Source: Streptomyces orinoci
Lineage (GTDB): Bacteria > Actinomycetota > Actinomycetes > Streptomycetales > Streptomycetaceae
DNA: 64,000 nucleotides
Reading direction: 5' to 3'
Assembly: GCF_003121295.1 (NCBI RefSeq)
Contig: NZ_PHNC01000014.1
Coordinates: 35,729 to 99,728, forward strand
The stretch's first letter is position 1. Every line of letters starts with the position of its first letter. The notes under the pieces were generated by a model that was given only the letters and a program-made list of their open reading frames with translations, was not told the DNA's origin and made no database searches. Below, piece after piece: positions 53,055 through 61,030 of this stretch. The translations under genes and the position numbers were made by a program.

Positions 53055-53798
53055 GTGACCTCCCTCGGCCTGCCTTCCACGATCCAAGCCTGCCTGTTCG
53101 ACCTGGACGGCGTCCTGACCAGCACGGCCACCGTGCACGCCGCCGCGTGGAAGGAGACCTTCGACGCCTTCCTCGCCCGCCGGGAAGGGCCCGGCTTCCA
53201 GCCCTTCGACCCGGTCACCGACTACGACCTCTATGTCGATGGAATGCCCAGGGCCGATGGGGTGCGCTCCTTCCTCGGCTCCCGCGGCATCCGGCTCCCC
53301 GAGGGCAGCGAGGACGACCCTCCGGAGCTGGACACCGTGCAGGGTCTGGGCAACCGCAAGAACGCCCTGGTCCTGCGGAAGATCAAGGAAGTGGGGGTGC
53401 GGGCCTTCCCCGGCTCGGTGCGCTATGTGAAGGCGGTACGGGAGGCCGGGCTGCGCCGGGCCGTGGTGTCCTCCAGCGCCAACTGCCAGGCGGTGCTCGC
53501 CGCGGCGGGCATCGAGGACCTCTTCGAGGTACGCATCGACGGAGTGGTCGCCGCCGAACGGCACCTGCCGGGCAAACCGCACCCCGACACCTTCCTGGCC
53601 GCCGCCGAGGCCCTGGGCACCGGCCCGCACCAGGCCGCGGTCTTCGAGGACGCACTGGCCGGGATGGAAGCCGGCCGCGCCGGGGACTTCGGCTATGTGG
53701 TCGGAGTGGACCGGGTCGGCCAGGCCGACGCGCTGCGCAAACACGGCGCCGATGCCGTGGTCACCGATCTCGCCCAACTCCTGGGAGAATCCGCATGA
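53055..53798 (+). CDS. HAD-superfamily beta-phosphoglucomutase
   Basis: 247 residues from GTG (AAAGGGG upstream). HAD motif I FDLDGVLTSTATVHAAAWKETFDAF near 15, cap domain, motif II VVSSSAN, motif III and IV KPHPDTFLAAAEALG and FEDALAGMEAGRAG. Converts beta-glucose-1-phosphate to glucose-6-phosphate. ATGA overlap with the following GH65 phosphorylase, which produces that substrate. Confidence 0.92.
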   Translation: MTSLGLPSTIQACLFDLDGVLTSTATVHAAAWKETFDAFLARREGPGFQPFDPVTDYDLYVDGMPRADGVRSFLGSRGIRLPEGSEDDPPELDTVQGLGNRKNALVLRKIKEVGVRAFPGSVRYVKAVREAGLRRAVVSSSANCQAVLAAAGIEDLFEVRIDGVVAAERHLPGKPHPDTFLAAAEALGTGPHQAAVFEDALAGMEAGRAGDFGYVVGVDRVGQADALRKHGADAVVTDLAQLLGESA

Positions 53799-56188
53799 TT
53801 ACCCATCCCGCCTATGTGGTCGAGCCCTGGTGCCTGCGCGAGCGGGAGCTCAACCTCGATGTGCTCTCCCAGAGCGAGTCGGTCTTCGCCCTCGCCAACG
53901 GCCATGTCGGCTGGCGCGGCAACCTGGACGAGGGCGAGCCGCACGGTCTGCCCGGCACTTACCTCAACGGTGTCTTCGAGTTCCGCCCGCTGCCCTACGC
54001 CGAGGCCGGCTACGGCTATCCGGAGTCCGGCCAGACGGTCATCAATGTCACCAACGGCAAACTGATCCGGCTGCTGGTCGATGACGAGCCCTTCGATCTG
54101 CGCTACGGCCGGCTGCACCGGCATGAGCGGGTCCTGGACTTCCGCACCGGACTGCTGCACCGCATGGCCGAGTGGACCTCGCCCAGCGGCCGCAGCGTCC
54201 GGGTGCGCTCCACCCGGCTGGTCTCCTTCACCCAGCGCGCCATCGCCGCCATCGCCTATGAGGTGGAGCCGCTGGACGGCGATGTCCGGATCGTCATCCA
54301 GTCCGAGCTGGTGGCCAATGAGCAACTGCCCGACCACGGCGGCGATCCCCGCACCGCCGCCCAGCTGAAGGACCCGCTGCTGCCCGAGCAGCACGCCGCC
54401 CAGGGCTCCCGCATCCGGCTGCTGCACTGCACCGCCCGCAGCAAGCTCAAGGTGGCGGTGTCGGCCGACCATGTGGTGGACGGCCCGCCGAAGACCGAGA
54501 CCTCCGCCGAGTCCGTGGACGACCTCAGCCGGCTGACCATCACCTCGCGCCTCACCTCCGGCCAGCGGCTGCGGGTGGAGAAGTTCGTCGCCCACGGCTG
54601 GTCCGCGGTGCGCTCGGTGCCGGCCGTGCACGACCAGGTGGATGCCGCCCTGGCCGGTGCCACCAGCACCGGCTGGGCGGGGCTGCTGGCCGAACAGCGG
54701 CAGTTCCTCGACGAATTCTGGGCCCGCGCCGATGTGGAGGTGGACGGCGACGCGGAGATCCAGCAGGCGGTGCGCTTCGCCCTCTTCCATGTTCTGCAGG
54801 CCGGCGCCCGGGGAGAGGCCCGGGCCCTGCCTGCCAAGGGCCTGACCGGTCCGGGCTATGACGGCCACTGCTTCTGGGACACCGAGTCCTTTGTCCTGCC
54901 CGTCCTCACCTATACCGCGCCCCAGGCGGTGGAGCAGGCCCTGCGCTGGCGCCACAGCACCATGCCCGCCGCCCAGGAACGCGCCCGCCAACTCGGCCTG
55001 AAGGGCGCCGCGTTCCCCTGGCGCACCATCAACGGCGATGAGTGCTCCGCCTATTGGCCGGCCGGCACGGCGGCCTTCCATGTCAACGCCGATATCGCCG
55101 ACGCCGTGGTGCGCTATGTCGGCGCCACCGCGGATGACACCTTCGAGCGGGAGGTCGGACTGCCGCTGCTGGTGGAAACCGCCCGGCTGTGGCGTTCCCT
55201 GGGCCACCACGACCACCATGGCGACTTCCATATCGACGGGGTCACCGGCCCGGATGAGTACAGCGCCATCTCGGATGACAACCTCTATACCAACCTGATG
55301 GCCCAGCACAATCTGCGCGCCGCGGCCGCCGCCGTGGAGCGGCACCCCGAAGTGGCCAGTGCGCTGGGAGTGGACGACGAGGAGACCGCCGCCTGGCGGG
55401 ACGCGGCCCTGCGGATAAACCTGCCCTACAACGCCGAACTCGGGGTGCATGAACAGTCCGCGGGCTTCACCGGGCACCAGGTGTGGGACTTCGCCCGCAC
55501 CAATGACGATCAGTATCCGCTGATGCTCAACTTCCCCTACTTCGACCTCTACCGCAAACAGGTCGTCAAACAGGCGGACCTGGTCCTGGCCATGGTGCTG
55601 CGCGGGGATGCCTTCACCCTGGAACAGAAGGCGCGCAACTTCGCCTACTACGAGCAGCTGACCGTCCGCGACTCCTCACTGTCCGCCTGCACCCAGGCGA
55701 CCATGGCGGCCGAGGTGGGCCATCTGCGGCTGGCCTACGACTACTTGGGCGAAGCCGCCATGATGGACCTGTTCGACCTGGAGGGGAACACCCGCGACGG
55801 CCTTCATATCGCCTCCCTGGCCGGCAGCTGGTTCGCCCTGGTGATGGGCTTCGGCGGAATGCGCGACCATGACGGCGGGGTGGTGGCCTTCGCCCCCCGC
55901 CTGCCGGAACAACTGGGCCGTCTCGCCTTCACCGTGCAGATCCGGGACCGGCGGCTGCGGGTGGAGATCACCGGCACCACCGCCACCTACACCCTGCTGG
56001 AGGGTGCCGACCTGGAAATCCGGCACTGTGGTGAGCAATTGACCGTCTCCACCGCGGCCCCCGAGTCCCGGGAGGTTCCCGAGCTGGCCGCCGGCCCCGT
56101 GCCCGAACAGCCTCCCGGCCGCAGCCCCGCCCGCCGCCGCGCCACCAGGCGGGAGGAGGCCGAGAGCGGGCATGTCGCCCATGGCTGA
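53795..56188 (+). CDS. GH65 glycoside phosphorylase (trehalose/maltose phosphorylase type)
   Basis: 797 residues from MITHPAYVVEPWCL. N-terminal beta-sandwich, then an (alpha/alpha)6 barrel with FALFHVLQAG, KGLTGPGYDGHCFWDTESFVLPVL and the general acid Glu in HIDGVTGPDEYSAISDDNLYTNLMA near 485. It splits a glucose disaccharide with phosphate, giving beta-glucose-1-phosphate, matching the coupled mutase. The exact disaccharide (trehalose, maltose or kojibiose) is not readable by eye. The C-terminal about 45 residues are a Pro/Arg/Glu tail. The upstream open frame in the mutase is not used. Confidence 0.92.
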   Translation: MITHPAYVVEPWCLRERELNLDVLSQSESVFALANGHVGWRGNLDEGEPHGLPGTYLNGVFEFRPLPYAEAGYGYPESGQTVINVTNGKLIRLLVDDEPFDLRYGRLHRHERVLDFRTGLLHRMAEWTSPSGRSVRVRSTRLVSFTQRAIAAIAYEVEPLDGDVRIVIQSELVANEQLPDHGGDPRTAAQLKDPLLPEQHAAQGSRIRLLHCTARSKLKVAVSADHVVDGPPKTETSAESVDDLSRLTITSRLTSGQRLRVEKFVAHGWSAVRSVPAVHDQVDAALAGATSTGWAGLLAEQRQFLDEFWARADVEVDGDAEIQQAVRFALFHVLQAGARGEARALPAKGLTGPGYDGHCFWDTESFVLPVLTYTAPQAVEQALRWRHSTMPAAQERARQLGLKGAAFPWRTINGDECSAYWPAGTAAFHVNADIADAVVRYVGATADDTFEREVGLPLLVETARLWRSLGHHDHHGDFHIDGVTGPDEYSAISDDNLYTNLMAQHNLRAAAAAVERHPEVASALGVDDEETAAWRDAALRINLPYNAELGVHEQSAGFTGHQVWDFARTNDDQYPLMLNFPYFDLYRKQVVKQADLVLAMVLRGDAFTLEQKARNFAYYEQLTVRDSSLSACTQATMAAEVGHLRLAYDYLGEAAMMDLFDLEGNTRDGLHIASLAGSWFALVMGFGGMRDHDGGVVAFAPRLPEQLGRLAFTVQIRDRRLRVEITGTTATYTLLEGADLEIRHCGEQLTVSTAAPESREVPELAAGPVPEQPPGRSPARRRATRREEAESGHVAHG

Positions 56189-56194
56189 GCGCGG

Positions 56195-57061
56195 CTACCG
56201 CGGCCCGGAAGGGGTCCCGGAGGAGGTTCCCGGGGAAGTGAGGAAGGCGCCGATCTTCCGTGCCACGGCCTCGGGCTCGTCCAGCATGGACAGCACATAG
56301 GCCCCCGGCACTTCGGCATAGCGCCCGGCGGGCAGCAGTTCGGCCAGCCGTCGCCCATGTGCGGGCGGCATCACCCGGTTGTCCGGCGACCACAGCACCA
56401 GCGCCTCCCCGGTGAAGCGCCGCAACGCCTCGGTGTCCTGGATGAGTTGGCGCTTGTCCAGCCGGCCGTGACAGTAGGCGGTCATATCGCGCCGGACGCC
56501 GGGGATGCGCAGAAAGGGGTCCGTCCAGCGCCGCACCAGCGCATCCGGGAGGGGCCGCCGGGCCATCAGGCCGAACAGCACCGGCAGCCGGCGCAGCGCC
56601 CCGATCCGCAACTGGCGTACCGCGAACCCCAGTCCACCGGGCACCCGGACGGCCACCGTCAGCATCCTGCCCGGCAGGCCCGGAGGGAAGTTGTCAAAGG
56701 CCTCGCAGGGGAGAATCACCTGCCGGGCGACCCGCTGGTCCCAGCCATGGGCGGTGAGGAACAGCGCCCCGCCCCAGTCGCTGTGCACCAGGGTGATCTC
56801 CTCCAGTCCGAGCGCCTCCAGGAAGTCGGCGACCAGCCGCACCTGCCCGCGCAGGGAGAGATCGGCGCCCGTCCGCATCGGCCGCCGGTGTGCTCCCAGG
56901 GGCAGCACCGGGCGGACGTATCTGAACTCCCGGGGGAGCAGCGGCATTACCCGGTCCCACACGGTGTGGTCCATCAACAGTCCGTGCAACAGCACCACCG
57001 GCGGGCCCGAGCCCTCGTCCTGGTACTCGATGACCCCGGCCGGTAGCTCGATCGTCCGCAC
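56195..57061 (-). CDS. Alpha/beta-hydrolase with Asp in the nucleophile position
   Basis: 288 residues from GTG (GGGAGG upstream). VVLLHGLLMDHTVWDRVMPLL carries the oxyanion-hole pattern, and the elbow reads LVHSDWGGALFL, in which Asp takes the nucleophile place as in haloalkane dehalogenases and epoxide hydrolases. The rest (cap domain, PDNRVMPPAHGRRLAELLP, missing a clear final HF) supports this family loosely. Function unknown. Its end is 6 bp from the convergent GH65 gene. Confidence 0.75.
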   Translation of the reverse strand: MRTIELPAGVIEYQDEGSGPPVVLLHGLLMDHTVWDRVMPLLPREFRYVRPVLPLGAHRRPMRTGADLSLRGQVRLVADFLEALGLEEITLVHSDWGGALFLTAHGWDQRVARQVILPCEAFDNFPPGLPGRMLTVAVRVPGGLGFAVRQLRIGALRRLPVLFGLMARRPLPDALVRRWTDPFLRIPGVRRDMTAYCHGRLDKRQLIQDTEALRRFTGEALVLWSPDNRVMPPAHGRRLAELLPAGRYAEVPGAYVLSMLDEPEAVARKIGAFLTSPGTSSGTPSGPR

Positions 57062-57213
57062 GGCTGCCTCCCTTGGAGATCGCTGCCAACTCCCGCGGAC
57101 CATCATCGCATTGGGCCGTCGAAGGCACGTGCGCCGGCGGCCCCTCGCCGGGCCTTCCGCCGTCCGGTGGGTGCCCATACCCTGGAACCAATTCCGGCAT
57201 ACAAGGGGGAATC

Positions 57214-57621
57214 ATGGCGAACGAGGCGATGGTGCCCATGCCTTCCAAGGACAGCCCCGTCCGGAGCGGCAGCCCGGACTCCGCGGTGGACCGGGTGGCC
57301 AACTTCTATGGCGCCTATATCGACGCCGTCTCCGGCGGCACCGGTTCGCTGGCCGGCCGGTTGCGGTCCGCCTGTCTCACCCAGGACCTCCAACGGCGGC
57401 TCGCCGTCTGGGAGGAGGCCAACCACGCCGATGGCGTGCTGCGGGCCCAGGATGTGCCCACACACTGGGAGGTGTTCTATGACAACTCCGCCACCGGCCA
57501 CCTCTTCACCAGAGTCGTCCTCACCTGGGGCACGGGGCCGGACGCCACCCGGACCACCCTGGATGTACAGAGCGATCTGCCCACCAAACTGATCTCCGAT
57601 CTCCAGGGGCCTGGCAATTGA
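57214..57621 (+). CDS. Hypothetical protein, 135 aa
   Basis: Not recognised. Starts MANEAMVPMPSKDSPV after GGGGGAATC. After a Ser/Pro-rich head, the body (VDRVANFYGAYIDAVSGG ... LRSACLTQDLQRRLAVWEEANHADGVLRAQDVPTHWEVFYDNSATGHLFTRVVLTWG) has one long helix followed by strands, as in NTF2-like or DUF3828-type small domains. No signal peptide. Precedes the YceI gene by 86 bp containing two small hairpins. Confidence 0.6.
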   Translation: MANEAMVPMPSKDSPVRSGSPDSAVDRVANFYGAYIDAVSGGTGSLAGRLRSACLTQDLQRRLAVWEEANHADGVLRAQDVPTHWEVFYDNSATGHLFTRVVLTWGTGPDATRTTLDVQSDLPTKLISDLQGPGN

Positions 57622-57626
57622 AGCCC

Positions 57627-57676
57627 AAAGGGCGTTTTTGCCTTTCGATAAGGAAGTGTTTAGGGTTTTTGCCCTA
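57627..57676. promoter_or_regulatory. Two T-rich mini-hairpins between hypothetical and YceI genes
   Basis: AAAGG-N9-CCTTT (57627-57645) and TAGGG-TTTTTG-CCCTA (57661-57676) share GTTTTTGCC in the loop/right arm. They may form a weak terminator for the upstream gene or an attenuator before YceI; their low GC stands out in this DNA. Confidence 0.35.
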
Positions 57677-57707
57677 GCACGACCTCTCAGAGAAAGGCCC
57701 CCTCGGG

Positions 57708-58610
57708 ATGCCCTTCGCGCTGCCGCGCCGACCCAAGAGCCGCCTTCGCCGGATGAGCGCACCCATCCCATCCGGCGCGGGCGCCGTTGACTGCCTGGTC
57801 CTGGACCCCGTGCAACTGCCCCTGCACCGGGCGGAGGTGTCCATCCGGGACGGCAATGACATCGAGGTCGTCCATGCGCAGACCGACCCGCATGGCAGGT
57901 TCGCGGCCACCCTGGCACCCGGCGACTACACCGCCGTGGTGACGGCGGAGGGGTTCCAGCCGGTTCGCCGGCCCTTCGAGTGCACCTCCGAGGCCCGTAC
58001 CGCCCTGCGGCCCATCGGCCTGGACCCGGCCCCGCCCCCGGCCACTCCCACACCGGGCCGCTGGCGCATCGACCCCGACCACACCGCCGTGCGCTTTATC
58101 GCCCGGCATATCGGACTGGCCGAAGTACACGGCCGCTTCAACCGTTTTGAGGGGCAGCTGTGGATCGCCGAGCGGCTGGAGCAGTCACGGCTGGAGGTGT
58201 CCATCGAGACGGCCAGCATTGACACCGGAGTCGCCATGCGCGATGAACACCTGCGCTCTCCCGAGTTCCTGGATGCCGCCCGCTACCCCCATATGCGGTT
58301 CTTCAGTGAGCGCTTCGTCCACCGCGGCGGCTCCCGGTGGAGCGTCCAGGGCGTCCTCGAACTGCACGGCGTCAACCGGAATGTCTCCTTGGACGCCCGG
58401 TACCTGGGCATGGGCACGGGCGTCATGGGCGAGACCCGCACCGCCTGTTCGGCCAGTACGGAGCTGCACCGCGAGGACTTCACCCTCAACTGGCGCTCGA
58501 TGCTGCAGCGTGGCATCGCGATGATCGGCGCCACCATCAAGGTGGAGCTGGACATCCAGGCGGTGCCGGAGATTGCCCAGCCGACCGGGGGCGGCACACC
58601 CGCGCGCTGA
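57708..58610 (+). CDS. YceI-family protein with N-terminal carboxypeptidase-regulatory-like domain
   Basis: 300 residues. Residues about 25-95 form a small beta-sandwich (VLDPVQLPLHRAEVSIRDGNDIEVVHAQTDPHGRFAATLAPGDYTAVVTAEGF), then from about 115 a YceI lipocalin-like domain (GRWRIDPDHTAVRFIARHIGLAEVHGRFNRFEGQLWI ... LHGVNRNVSLDARYLG). YceI proteins bind isoprenoid quinones or lipids. No signal peptide at the chosen start, and an ATG at 57753 (MSAPIPSG) is possible. Partner ligand unknown. Confidence 0.87.
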   Translation: MPFALPRRPKSRLRRMSAPIPSGAGAVDCLVLDPVQLPLHRAEVSIRDGNDIEVVHAQTDPHGRFAATLAPGDYTAVVTAEGFQPVRRPFECTSEARTALRPIGLDPAPPPATPTPGRWRIDPDHTAVRFIARHIGLAEVHGRFNRFEGQLWIAERLEQSRLEVSIETASIDTGVAMRDEHLRSPEFLDAARYPHMRFFSERFVHRGGSRWSVQGVLELHGVNRNVSLDARYLGMGTGVMGETRTACSASTELHREDFTLNWRSMLQRGIAMIGATIKVELDIQAVPEIAQPTGGGTPAR

Positions 58611-58716
58611 CACCGCACTCGCCGACCGGGCCGCCGGGGGTCGCTGGGGCTGCCGCAGATTGCGGAGTGGATGTGGGACGCCGCCCCGCGCTCCCCCGAG
58701 CGGGCTCCCCGGCGGG

Positions 58717-59103
58717 CTAGTCCGCCAGGGCCTTGCCGACCCGGCGGGAGACCGTGAACTCATAGAGATCCAGCACGCCCGGCGGCTCGGCCAGGCCGGG
58801 GCCGCCGGAGCGTACCCAGGCGGCGATGTCGGCGAGCGCCGCGTCATCGTTGACCAGGCCCAGCCACACCGGCCTGCCGCCGGCCGCCCGGCCGGCGGCG
58901 GAGGGCTGGATCACCATCACATTGGCCTGGTCACAGACGTCCAGGCAGTCCGAGGCGCGTACCGGGGCGGCCCCGGCAAGGGCCGTACGGAGCCGCTGGA
59001 TCTGCCCGGCGTGATCCACGCCGGGCACCTTGCGAGGGTCACCGCAGCAGCAGCCGCGGCACACGGTTATCCGGCACGGGGCGGGTGACTGGTTGCTGGT
59101 CAT
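58717..59103 (-). CDS. Thioredoxin-like (2Fe-2S) ferredoxin family protein
   Basis: 128 residues from MTSNQSPAPCR. Cysteines in CRITVCRGCCCGDPRKVPG and in SDCLDVCDQANVMVIQP fit the thioredoxin-fold 2Fe-2S ferredoxins (C-x(n)-C ... C-x3-C). The CCC arrangement is unusual. The C-terminal half (GRPVWLGLVNDDAALADIAAWV) fits the (2Fe-2S) ferredoxin domain family. Electron partner unknown. Starts at 59115 or 59121 (TTG) are possible. It follows the secreted protein below on the same strand. Confidence 0.78.
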   Translation of the reverse strand: MTSNQSPAPCRITVCRGCCCGDPRKVPGVDHAGQIQRLRTALAGAAPVRASDCLDVCDQANVMVIQPSAAGRAAGGRPVWLGLVNDDAALADIAAWVRSGGPGLAEPPGVLDLYEFTVSRRVGKALAD

Positions 59104-59129
59104 CCGGGCGATCATACGCAAGGCCCGTT

Positions 59130-59537
59130 TCAGCGGACCTCGACGGTCACCTTCCAGGACTGGACGAGCTGCGGGCAGCGGTGTCCCGGGCTGGTCACCA
59201 CGCAGCGGCGGTGGGCGGTGATGTCGCTCCGCCCGGTGTGGGCGGACCGGAAGTGGGCGACGGCGTCACCATTCCCCAAGACCCTGCCGTCGAGCCGCTG
59301 GAGCACCGAGGGCGAGGAAGCCGTGGGTTTGTCCCACACCCACTTGACGCCCTTCCCCGGGACCGTGGTGAGGTGGACGCTCAACCGGTCGCCGGAATGG
59401 GCATGGACGGTGTGTCCATTGTCGTTGTTGGACAGGGTTACGGTGTCGCGCACGGCCGCGTCGGCCTCCGGGGCGGCCGCCGGAATGGCGAAGGCGGCGA
59501 CGAGGGCCGTGGCGGCGAGCAGGGTCCTGCCGAGCAT
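59130..59537 (-). CDS. Secreted chagasin-like (I42) small protein
   Basis: 135 residues with a clear signal peptide (MLGRTLLAATALVAAFAIPAAAPEADA). The mature part (VTLSNNDNGHTVHAHSGDRLSVHLTTVPGKGVKWVWDK ... VAHFRSAHTGRSDITAHRRCVVTSPGHRCP ... WKVTVEVR) is all-beta and resembles the I42/chagasin cysteine-protease-inhibitor fold, though the NPTTG loop is not conserved. The two Cys near the end could form a disulfide. Precise role unproven. Confidence 0.6.
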   Translation of the reverse strand: MLGRTLLAATALVAAFAIPAAAPEADAAVRDTVTLSNNDNGHTVHAHSGDRLSVHLTTVPGKGVKWVWDKPTASSPSVLQRLDGRVLGNGDAVAHFRSAHTGRSDITAHRRCVVTSPGHRCPQLVQSWKVTVEVR

Positions 59538-59877
59538 ATGCGGTTCTCCCCTGGGACTTATGACCTTTGGGACTTATGGCCTCGTGGCGCCAGAGTAGGA
59601 GAAGCCGGAGGAGTGAGCGGGCCGGTGCCGGTGACGTTCACACGAATGGGAGAACCCGCCCGGAAACGGCGACGGCTGGGGCTCGCGGTCGGCAACCTCC
59701 GTGCCGGGGGCCATGGTTCAGGTCCTGTTTGTCCAGGAATGTCGCCAGTTCGGCTCGTCATGGTGGGCATTGCTGCCCATCGTGGGTGCGGGCGGGCTGC
59801 ACAACTACCGGTTGCGCCTGCACGCCGGGTACGGGCCCATGGTGTGGCCGCCCGCGCCGCTTCCGGGATGCCCCCGG
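59538..59877. other. 340-bp gene-free spacer
   Basis: Separates the secreted protein (start 59537) from the chitosanase end. Open frames here are shadows; no promoter, repeat or RNA is recognised. Confidence 0.5.
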
Positions 59878-60705
59878 CTAATTGATGGTGTACGTGCTGC
59901 CGAACACGGTGACGGTGAAGGGGCCGTCCAGGTTGTAGTTGCCGGTCCGGGCGATGCGGCGGACGGCCTCCACCCGGTCCACCGACTTGCGCCATTCATC
60001 GGCGGTGTCCGGATTGGCGGGGTTGTTGAGGTCGTCCTTGCGGACGTCGAAGAAGGCGTCCAGCCAGGCGCTCTCGCCGGCCGAGGACGGGGAGCCGGCC
60101 TTGGCGTTGGTGCGGCTGATCAGGGCGGGCAGGGCGTCGTACTCCGAACCGTTGCCGTGCTGGATGGAGGCGTCATAGAGCTCGGCGCGGGCGAGGGCGG
60201 TGTTCAGGCCGAGCTGATCCGCGTCCCGCATCGCCGGGTTGAAGTAGCGGGCATCCACCTGGGCGTCCTGCACCTGGCGGAAGACCGGGTCGGCGGCGGC
60301 CGCCTTCCAGGCGGCTATGTAGTCGGCCTCGGGCAGACCGCTGGTGTCACCGCTGCCCGTGTCCGCCAGGCGCCGCAGCTCGGGGATGAACCGGGCCAGC
60401 GGATTGTCGGGGACCCGGTCGGTGTAGGCCTGGACCACCTGAAGGGCATCGCCGTCATTGGTGGTGAAGCCGGCCCGGCCGGCGGTGACCCCGCGGCCGT
60501 CATGGATGTTCTCGGCGTAGTCGTACTGGATCTCGGTGGTGCCGTTCTCGAAGACGCTGATCAACTGGTCGGCCCGGACGCGCTGTTCGGGGGTGAGGCC
60601 GTCGGCGGTCGCGGCGGAGGCGGGGGAGCCGAGGGAGAGGGCGAGAGCGGTGGTGAGGGCTGTTCCCGCGAGGGCGAGGCGGCGGGAGGGCAGGGAAGTG
60701 CGCAT
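59878..60705 (-). CDS. Chitosanase GH46
   Basis: 275 residues from MRTSLPSRR with signal peptide (LALAGTALTTALALSLGSPASA). Mature part aligns with Streptomyces N174 chitosanase: LISVFENGTTEIQYDYAENIHDGRGVTAGRAGF supplies the catalytic Glu (FENGT) and Asp (HDGRG) pair about 17 residues apart, followed by QVVQAYTDRVPDNPLARFIPEL and VFRQVQDAQVDARYFNPAM. Secreted endo-enzyme releasing chitosan oligomers. Divergent from csnR with an operator at its promoter. Confidence 0.95.
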   Translation of the reverse strand: MRTSLPSRRLALAGTALTTALALSLGSPASAATADGLTPEQRVRADQLISVFENGTTEIQYDYAENIHDGRGVTAGRAGFTTNDGDALQVVQAYTDRVPDNPLARFIPELRRLADTGSGDTSGLPEADYIAAWKAAAADPVFRQVQDAQVDARYFNPAMRDADQLGLNTALARAELYDASIQHGNGSEYDALPALISRTNAKAGSPSSAGESAWLDAFFDVRKDDLNNPANPDTADEWRKSVDRVEAVRRIARTGNYNLDGPFTVTVFGSTYTIN

Positions 60706-60781
60706 GGGGGTCTCCTGACCAAGGGGTGAAGGCGGCGGGGCGTCCATTTCCGCGCAGGCGGGGAGCCGGCCCGGGAGGTCA

Positions 60782-60800
60782 GTTAGGCAGCTTTCCTAAC
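60782..60800 (-). promoter_or_regulatory. CsnR-like operator at the chitosanase promoter
   Basis: GTTAGG-N7-CCTAAC, a 19-bp palindrome resembling CsnR boxes (pattern TTAGGAAA/TTTCCTAA). It lies right after the -10 of the chitosanase promoter, over the expected transcription start, where a repressor would block initiation. Confidence 0.65.
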
Positions 60801-60808
60801 GGTCCAAG

Positions 60809-60837
60809 AAGCTACGCGCTCCGGCCGGGCCGGTCAA
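60809..60837 (-). promoter_or_regulatory. Chitosanase promoter
   Basis: On the minus strand TTGACC (60837-60832), 17-bp spacer and TAGCTT (60814-60809) form a good sigma-70-type promoter; transcription should begin near 60802. Confidence 0.6.
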
Positions 60838-60922
60838 TGGCCGGTAAACATCAATCAACTGCCCCTCCAGCCACACTGGTTGGGCTGTGCGGCCCTCGAG
60901 CACGGAAGTCCGGGTCGGACCG

Positions 60923-60952
60923 TTGACAGCCCGTCGGGCCGGCCCTTACCTT
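60923..60952 (+). promoter_or_regulatory. csnR promoter
   Basis: TTGACA (60923-60928), 18-bp spacer, TACCTT (60947-60952) (TTACCT at 17). Expected start near 60959, just before the second operator. Confidence 0.6.
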
Positions 60953-60967
60953 CCCGTTCAAACAACT

Positions 60968-60982
60968 GGAAACTTTCCTAAG
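60968..60982 (+). promoter_or_regulatory. CsnR-like operator upstream of csnR
   Basis: GGAAACTTTCC (60968-60978), a perfect palindrome followed by TAAG. It shares the CTTTCCTAA half with the chitosanase operator and lies just after the predicted csnR transcription start, fitting autoregulation. Confidence 0.6.
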
Positions 60983-61030
60983 AGTTCAGGCGGCGGTTCA
61001 ACCGCGGCACCGGGGGACGGAGATCAGCAC

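Noticed and set aside
53147..53794. Upstream extension of the GH65 frame
   Set aside because: Lies inside the beta-phosphoglucomutase gene in another frame; the ATG at 53795 forms the usual ATGA coupling.
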